Positions 59,917 to 64,000 of a DNA stretch of 64,000 bases are shown piece by piece. Positions within the stretch are counted from its first letter, which is position 1, and each line of letters opens with the position of its first letter. The stretch comes from Tuberibacillus sp. Marseille-P3662 (lineage in GTDB: Bacteria > Bacillota > Bacilli > Bacillales > Sporolactobacillaceae). The stretch is from contig NZ_FXBS01000006.1 of NCBI RefSeq assembly GCF_900178005.1, positions 1,955,585-2,019,584 on the forward strand, in the 5' to 3' direction. Under the pieces are notes generated by a model, which ran no database searches, was not told the origin of the DNA, and was given only the letters and a program-made list of their open reading frames with translations. Made by a program: the position numbers and the translations under genes.

Positions 59917-60441
59917 TTAATAAGTTTTTACACTTTTTTCTTTGCGCGTCTGTCTAGCATGTGATTTTTTCATTGCAAACCGTGCTATCGGTTGAGCAAT
60001 TAAGGATTCAACCCAAAATGCTATGAAAAAATTACGCGGCCAATTATAAAAGAAGGTTTGAATCGGCTGTAAACTCATTTCTCCCATGCCAATCCAAGTT
60101 CCTATAACTGTTAGTAAGATGGACAGGATTGTAACATTAAACAATATATTAAATAATGTTTTCGCATTGAACCCATCTGTCGGTTTAGTGAACTTTTCGA
60201 CCAACTTATTAGCAATCGGTCCAGCAACCATCGTTACCAACAAAATAACAAAAACCCATACGAATGGGATCATCTGCAAGGTATTAAAATAAACTTCTTT
60301 ATGAAATCCAAATTTAAATCCCATAATAAGAGGCGCGATAATATTCACTGAAATGACTGAAATAATACCTACAAACAGCGCAAACTCTTTTCCATTTCTA
60401 GGTAACCTTGTTTCTTCCTGCATAGACGTTGTCATCTCCAT
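59917..60441 (-). CDS. DUF2798 family membrane protein
   Basis: A 174-residue protein with four membrane segments and a basic C-terminal tail (MKKSHARQTRKEKSVKTY). The pattern PLIMGFKFGFHKEVYFNT and WPRNFFIAFWVESLIAQPIA fits DUF2798-type proteins, whose function is unknown. The start is unclear: ATG 60441 has no ribosome binding site, while GGAG lies twelve bases before the ATG at 60423. A possible promoter and an inverted repeat lie upstream. Confidence 0.75.
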   Translation of the reverse strand: MEMTTSMQEETRLPRNGKEFALFVGIISVISVNIIAPLIMGFKFGFHKEVYFNTLQMIPFVWVFVILLVTMVAGPIANKLVEKFTKPTDGFNAKTLFNILFNVTILSILLTVIGTWIGMGEMSLQPIQTFFYNWPRNFFIAFWVESLIAQPIARFAMKKSHARQTRKEKSVKTY

Positions 60442-60488
60442 AATTAATATTTCAGATGGCAGACGTATCTATCACAAGACATATATTT

Positions 60489-60509
60489 TTGGTCATAATG
60501 CAAGACCAA
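60489..60509. promoter_or_regulatory. Inverted repeat TTGGTC-N9-GACCAA, candidate operator
   Basis: The repeat lies about 17-37 bases downstream of a TATAAT (60533-60538, preceded by TGT giving an extended -10) and upstream of the DUF2798 gene. The arrangement fits a repressor site for that gene. No cognate regulator is adjacent. Confidence 0.4.
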
Positions 60510-60573
60510 TATCTCTACACACTGATTTAATTATTATAACACTTTCTTTGAACTCAAATAAATATTACAAATC

Positions 60574-60690
60574 TTATTTCACAATAATGGCCCGTTCAAT
60601 CCACTCTTTTAAGTGAGTTTCTTCATATGTCACCCAATAACCCCTGATACATACACTTGAAAATTCCTTCAACGTACTGTACACCTGCAT
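60574..60690 (-). CDS. Possible 38-residue small protein
   Basis: An unlisted frame from ATG 60690, with GGAG seven bases upstream. The peptide starts MQVYSTLKEFSSVCIRGYWV and continues TYEETHLKEWIERAIIVK. The latter half looks like an amphipathic helix. It lies between recQ and DUF2798 in the same direction; the recQ stop is 33 bases upstream. It could equally be a leftover of a longer gene. No relative is known to me. Confidence 0.4.
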   Translation of the reverse strand: MQVYSTLKEFSSVCIRGYWVTYEETHLKEWIERAIIVK

Positions 60691-60722
60691 TGGTCATCTC
60701 CATGCTCTATAATCCCCAACTT

Positions 60723-62867
60723 TCACGTCACCTGTTTGTGTTTTCGCATATAAGCCTGAATCTCGAAATACTCAACATGCTCCGGTAGTAGGTCTTTAAT
60801 CGGACGTAGTCGTTCTGTATCGGCCTCTTTAACAGCAGCGGCAATGAGGACTTCATTGTCAGGATTGATAAAGTTACTCCAATCAATATTCAGTCCTTCC
60901 TCATCACAGGTCAACAGATGTTTCTCAATCGTTTTCGCAGATAAACCGCGTTTATCAGCAATGTCCTGTACCGACAAACCATTTTGATACAATTGATACG
61001 TCTCATGGTGACTAGGATTGTCGTTCGATTTCCCTTGTTTGCGTTGGGTGGGTGCTTCTTTATAATGAGAAGTCTGATCTTGTTGTTGGCTGATGGCATG
61101 TTCCTCACAATAAGCAGCGATCGTCTTCATAAACGTCGATCCATAATAATCCAACTTTTGCCGACCGACACCCTTAATTTGTAAAAATTGTTCATTCGTT
61201 GCTGGCAACTGAGCACTCATTTCCCGTAACGATTGGTCGGAAAAGATCACATACGGCGGGACTTTTTCCGATTCAGCAATATCTTTTCTTAATTGTCTCA
61301 GCCGCTCAAATAGCGCATCATCAGCGACCAACTGTTTGGCCTGGACACTTTCTTTCTTCCACACATGAGCGTCACCTTTTAATACGGGAACAGCCTTCGA
61401 TGTTAAGACTAAGACGGGATAGGACCCCCCCGTCGGCTGTAAGTACTCTTCAGCGGTTAAAAAGTCGATGAATTCACTCACTTGGCTTTGCGTTTCGTCA
61501 CGCAAAATCCCGTAGGTTGATAATTGATTGAATCCAAATGACTGGATCTTTTTATCGGAAGAGCCTGTGAGAACCTTTGCGATAAACAATTTACCAAATT
61601 TTTGCCGCATACGTGTGACACAAGAAAACACCATTTGCGCTTCGCGGGTAACATCAACCGCTTCACGATCATCACGACAATTGCCGCAATGCCCACAAGG
61701 GACAGCATCACTTTCACCGAAATAAGTCAAAATATATTGCTCGAGACACATTTCTGTATGTCCATAGCCAATCATTTTTTGCAGTTTATCATATTCTTGT
61801 TGTTTGCGTTCATCATCCATGTCGGACTGATCAATCAAGAACTTTTGGATATGGATATCTTGAGGTGAAAACAATAGGATGCATTCGCTATCTTCACCAT
61901 CACGGCCTGCCCGCCCGGCTTCTTGATAATAAGATTCAATGTTACGGGGGATGTTATTGTGGATGATATATCGCACATTGGATTTATCGATGCCCATGCC
62001 AAACGCCGATGTCGCTACCATAACCGTAATATCATCATAGAGAAACCGCTCCTGGTTGTCATTTCGTTCCGCTTCTGACAATCCAGCATGATACTTCCCT
62101 GCGTTAAAACCGTTCGTCATTAAAAACTGATGAAGACGCTCCACCTCTTTCCGGGTGGCAGCATAAATAATCCCGGATTGAGCTTTATTTTTATTAATGT
62201 AATCAGCAATAAACGGATCCTTAGCTTGGCCTTTAATCACTTGGAAGTATAAATTCTCTCGTCCAAATCCTGTTAATACGACACCTTGATCATCGATCGT
62301 CAATAATTCGCAGATATCTTCCGTAACCTTGGGTGTTGCGGTCGCCGTTAAGGCAACAACCACTGGTTTCCCTGGAATATAGTTGATCATATCATGAATC
62401 AGGCGATAACTTGGCCGAAAATCATGCCCCCATTGCGAAATACAATGGGCTTCATCAACAGCTACGAGCGCTACATCCATCTGATCAAGAACGCGCTGAA
62501 ACATTGGAGAAGACAATCGTTCCGGAGCCACATAGAGAAGCCTGTACACTCCTTGGACAGCGCCATCTAGCCTTGCCCGGACCGTCTCATCCGGAATAGA
62601 GCTATTAATAAACGTTGCCGGAATCCCTTGTTTTTCAAGTTCATCGACTTGATCCTTCATCAATGATATGAGTGGCGAAATGACCAAAGTGACTCCTGAA
62701 AACATCATGGCCGGAATCTGATAGCAAATCGATTTTCCCCCGCCAGTCGGCATAATACCTACAGTATCTTGTCCTTGCAAAAGCCGTTTAATAATCTGTT
62801 CCTGTCCAGGTCGAAACTCGTTATAACCAAAATAAGTATTTAATAGTTTTTGTGCTTCACTCATCAT
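60723..62867 (-). CDS. recQ: ATP-dependent DNA helicase RecQ
   Basis: A 714-residue RecQ helicase with complete layout: Walker A GIMPTGGGKSICYQ, DEAH VAVDEAHCISQWGHDFRPSY, motif VI region NIPRNIESYYQEAGRAGRDG, the RQC zinc motif CGHCGNCRDD, an HRDC domain (LRQLRKDIAESEKVPPYVIF), and a C-terminal helix-turn-helix of the kind found in Bacillus RecQ (GLSVQDIADKRGLSAKTIEK). The upstream frame to 62897 has no ribosome binding site; AAGGA lies ten bases before the ATG at 62867. Confidence 0.95.
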   Translation of the reverse strand: MMSEAQKLLNTYFGYNEFRPGQEQIIKRLLQGQDTVGIMPTGGGKSICYQIPAMMFSGVTLVISPLISLMKDQVDELEKQGIPATFINSSIPDETVRARLDGAVQGVYRLLYVAPERLSSPMFQRVLDQMDVALVAVDEAHCISQWGHDFRPSYRLIHDMINYIPGKPVVVALTATATPKVTEDICELLTIDDQGVVLTGFGRENLYFQVIKGQAKDPFIADYINKNKAQSGIIYAATRKEVERLHQFLMTNGFNAGKYHAGLSEAERNDNQERFLYDDITVMVATSAFGMGIDKSNVRYIIHNNIPRNIESYYQEAGRAGRDGEDSECILLFSPQDIHIQKFLIDQSDMDDERKQQEYDKLQKMIGYGHTEMCLEQYILTYFGESDAVPCGHCGNCRDDREAVDVTREAQMVFSCVTRMRQKFGKLFIAKVLTGSSDKKIQSFGFNQLSTYGILRDETQSQVSEFIDFLTAEEYLQPTGGSYPVLVLTSKAVPVLKGDAHVWKKESVQAKQLVADDALFERLRQLRKDIAESEKVPPYVIFSDQSLREMSAQLPATNEQFLQIKGVGRQKLDYYGSTFMKTIAAYCEEHAISQQQDQTSHYKEAPTQRKQGKSNDNPSHHETYQLYQNGLSVQDIADKRGLSAKTIEKHLLTCDEEGLNIDWSNFINPDNEVLIAAAVKEADTERLRPIKDLLPEHVEYFEIQAYMRKHKQVT

Positions 62868-62946
62868 GTTTTTGACATCCTTATCTCCCTTTAACATGCT
62901 TCACTCATCATAACATGCCACCTGATCAACATGTGGGAGCATTTTA

Positions 62947-62976
62947 TTGGACATTCCAATTAATTTCCATTATATT
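62947..62976 (+). promoter_or_regulatory. Sigma-A promoter of the MoxR gene
   Basis: TTGGAC (62947-62952), an 18-base spacer and TATATT (62971-62976), about 40 bases before the start codon. Confidence 0.5.
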
Positions 62977-63018
62977 AAAAGTTTAGTTACAGCATATATA
63001 TTGGAGGCGAGACGCGTC

Positions 63019-63921
63019 ATGGATCAAATCCTTAAACCATACCCGCTGCCTGATACAATAAAAACACGCATTCAATCAATCAATAACAACAATCAAATCC
63101 GGATTCAAGACGACCTCGATAAACTCGGCCGAACCGGCTATACAGCACCCGATACCCATATTGTCAGCGATGCGATCATTGCCTTGGCACTTGGCAAAAA
63201 TGTCCTGCTCAAGGGGCCAACAGGTTCTGGGAAAACTATGCTTGCCGAATTACTGTCGACGATTTTTTATCAACCGCTCCATTCCATTAATTGCTCCGTC
63301 GACTTGGATGCCGAGGCATTGCTTGGTTATAAAACGTTAGAATATGACGACAATCAGCACGCACATATTAAGTTCGTCTCCGGCCCGGTTGAACAGGCAA
63401 TGAAAAAAGGGCATGTGCTCTATATTGACGAAATCAATACAGCCAAAGCAGAAACATTGCCGATTTTAAATGGCGTCCTCGACTATCGTCGCATGGTACT
63501 GAATCCATTCACCGGTGAAACGGTGCGCGCCAACGAAAACTTTGGCGTGATTGCTGCGATTAACGAGGGCTACGTCGGCACCACCCCTTTAAATGAAGCT
63601 TTGAAAAACCGGTTTGTCGTGATTGACGTCCCTTACCTGCAAGGAGACCAATTAAAAGCAATGCTTCGCGAACAATCGTTGCTTAAAGATGACGAGACGC
63701 TGTCACAATACGTTACACTGAGTCATGACCTCATCGAAAAAGTCAAAGATGGACAAATCTCTGAAGACGGCGCTTCCACCCGGTCATTGTTAGACGCCTG
63801 CGATTTGTCAGCTTATATGAAACCCAAGCGCGCTATCCAGAGGGCCATCACTGACAAACTTGACGATGACCGCGAAAAAGCCGCTGTCTTAAATATTGCC
63901 GAAACGATCTTCGGACGCTAA
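63019..63921 (+). CDS. MoxR-family AAA+ ATPase
   Basis: A 300-residue AAA+ ATPase. Walker A GPTGSGKTMLAELL, Walker B VLYIDEINTAKAETLPIL, sensor VIAAINEGYVGTTPLNEALK and arginine finger region LKNRFVVIDVPY. MoxR proteins act as chaperones for von Willebrand-factor-A proteins, normally encoded next door. The frame is open to 62947, but GGAGG and family length put the start at the ATG at 63019. The truncated downstream gene is in the same direction and may be the partner. Confidence 0.92.
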   Translation: MDQILKPYPLPDTIKTRIQSINNNNQIRIQDDLDKLGRTGYTAPDTHIVSDAIIALALGKNVLLKGPTGSGKTMLAELLSTIFYQPLHSINCSVDLDAEALLGYKTLEYDDNQHAHIKFVSGPVEQAMKKGHVLYIDEINTAKAETLPILNGVLDYRRMVLNPFTGETVRANENFGVIAAINEGYVGTTPLNEALKNRFVVIDVPYLQGDQLKAMLREQSLLKDDETLSQYVTLSHDLIEKVKDGQISEDGASTRSLLDACDLSAYMKPKRAIQRAITDKLDDDREKAAVLNIAETIFGR

Positions 63922-63947
63922 GCAGAAGGACTTGAAAGGGTGTCATG

Positions 63948-64000
63948 ATGAAGTTCTTAGATTTTATGGAAAAACGGATTGATCCGTTTTTAAAAATCGA
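63948..64000 (+). CDS. Start of a gene downstream of the MoxR ATPase, truncated by window end
   Basis: Only about 17 codons are present, reading MKFLDFMEKRIDPFLKI. AAAGGG lies seven bases before the ATG; an adjacent ATG at 63945 is also in frame. By position it could be a von Willebrand factor A or DUF58 protein, the usual partner of MoxR ATPases, but the fragment is too short to show it. Confidence 0.6.
   Translation, partial: MKFLDFMEKRIDPFLKI

Noticed and set aside
1-64000. CRISPR array, integrase, transposase, toxin-antitoxin or phage defence genes.
   Set aside because: No repeat-spacer pattern, no recombinase or defence-type domains were found among the proteins; the repeats present are short non-coding elements.

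Overview
The window looks like chromosomal DNA of an endospore-forming, low-GC Gram-positive bacterium of the Bacillaceae or a close family. Support: a spore-germination receptor operon (gerB-gerA-gerC plus a small fourth gene), a CwlJ-type cortex hydrolase, an LtaS-type lipoteichoic acid synthase, AGGAGG-type ribosome binding sites, frequent GTG/TTG starts, a Bacillus-type PyrR attenuator, an apparent sigma-W promoter, and close matches to Bacillus subtilis families (YkpA, YuiD, YpcP, YtwI, YfhD, MhqD/MhqE). I see no rRNA, tRNA, CRISPR array, transposase or phage gene.

Layout. 1-7.9 kb: start of an LTA synthase gene, a RarD permease, a D-lactate/glycolate dehydrogenase, a YdjM-like membrane protein, a DUF819 transporter, and an amidohydrolase/transporter operon with a structured leader. 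8-14.2 kb: a LacI-controlled sugar locus (regulator, TIM-barrel isomerase-like protein, binding protein, two permeases, Gfo/Idh oxidoreductase) with two near-identical TGTAATCGATTACA operators and no ATPase gene. 14.3-18.5 kb: the ger operon. 18.6-20.2 kb: kdgA-kdgK. 20.3-22.7 kb: small spore/stress-type gene, a 36-bp direct repeat enclosing a hairpin element, a second DUF819 gene, yuiD. 22.7-29 kb: ypcP, an MtnE-like aminotransferase, a nucleoside hydrolase, ytwI, ykpA, and a small sigma-W-type operon. 29-31.8 kb: codBA behind a PyrR attenuator. 31.9-38.2 kb: coiled-coil protein, TerC, topB, LLM oxidoreductase, NUDIX hydrolase, DUF2512, hemolysin III. 38.3-43.5 kb: an amino-acid ABC pair without ATPase and two paralogous, atypical BCCT transporters. 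43.7-50.9 kb: a MITE-like repeat, a quinone-stress group (wrbA, mhqD, mhqE with a candidate MhqR operator), a KtrB/TrkH potassium channel subunit, a GNAT protein, an APC permease and a 38-aa membrane peptide. 51-56.1 kb: galKET with a divergent ROK regulator. 56.2-64 kb: a secreted metalloprotease, cwlJ, yfhD-like, DUF2798, recQ and a MoxR ATPase followed by a truncated gene.

How the parts fit: most of the content is ordinary core and accessory metabolism (sugar acids, galactose, cytosine salvage, osmolyte and ion transport, spore germination). No clear defence, secretion or biosynthetic system is present. The most interesting items are regulatory or small: the fourth gene of the ger operon, the PyrR attenuator on codBA, the sigma-W-type promoter, the structured leader of the amidohydrolase operon, the hairpin element inside 36-bp direct repeats, a candidate MhqR operator, three copies of short interspersed repeats, the aromatic-box changes in the two BCCT proteins, and several unannotated small ORFs with good ribosome binding sites.

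Starts were moved from the longest-ORF position where a ribosome binding site clearly favoured an internal codon; these choices are stated per gene. Family assignments rest on recognised motifs and remembered relatives, not on any database search.
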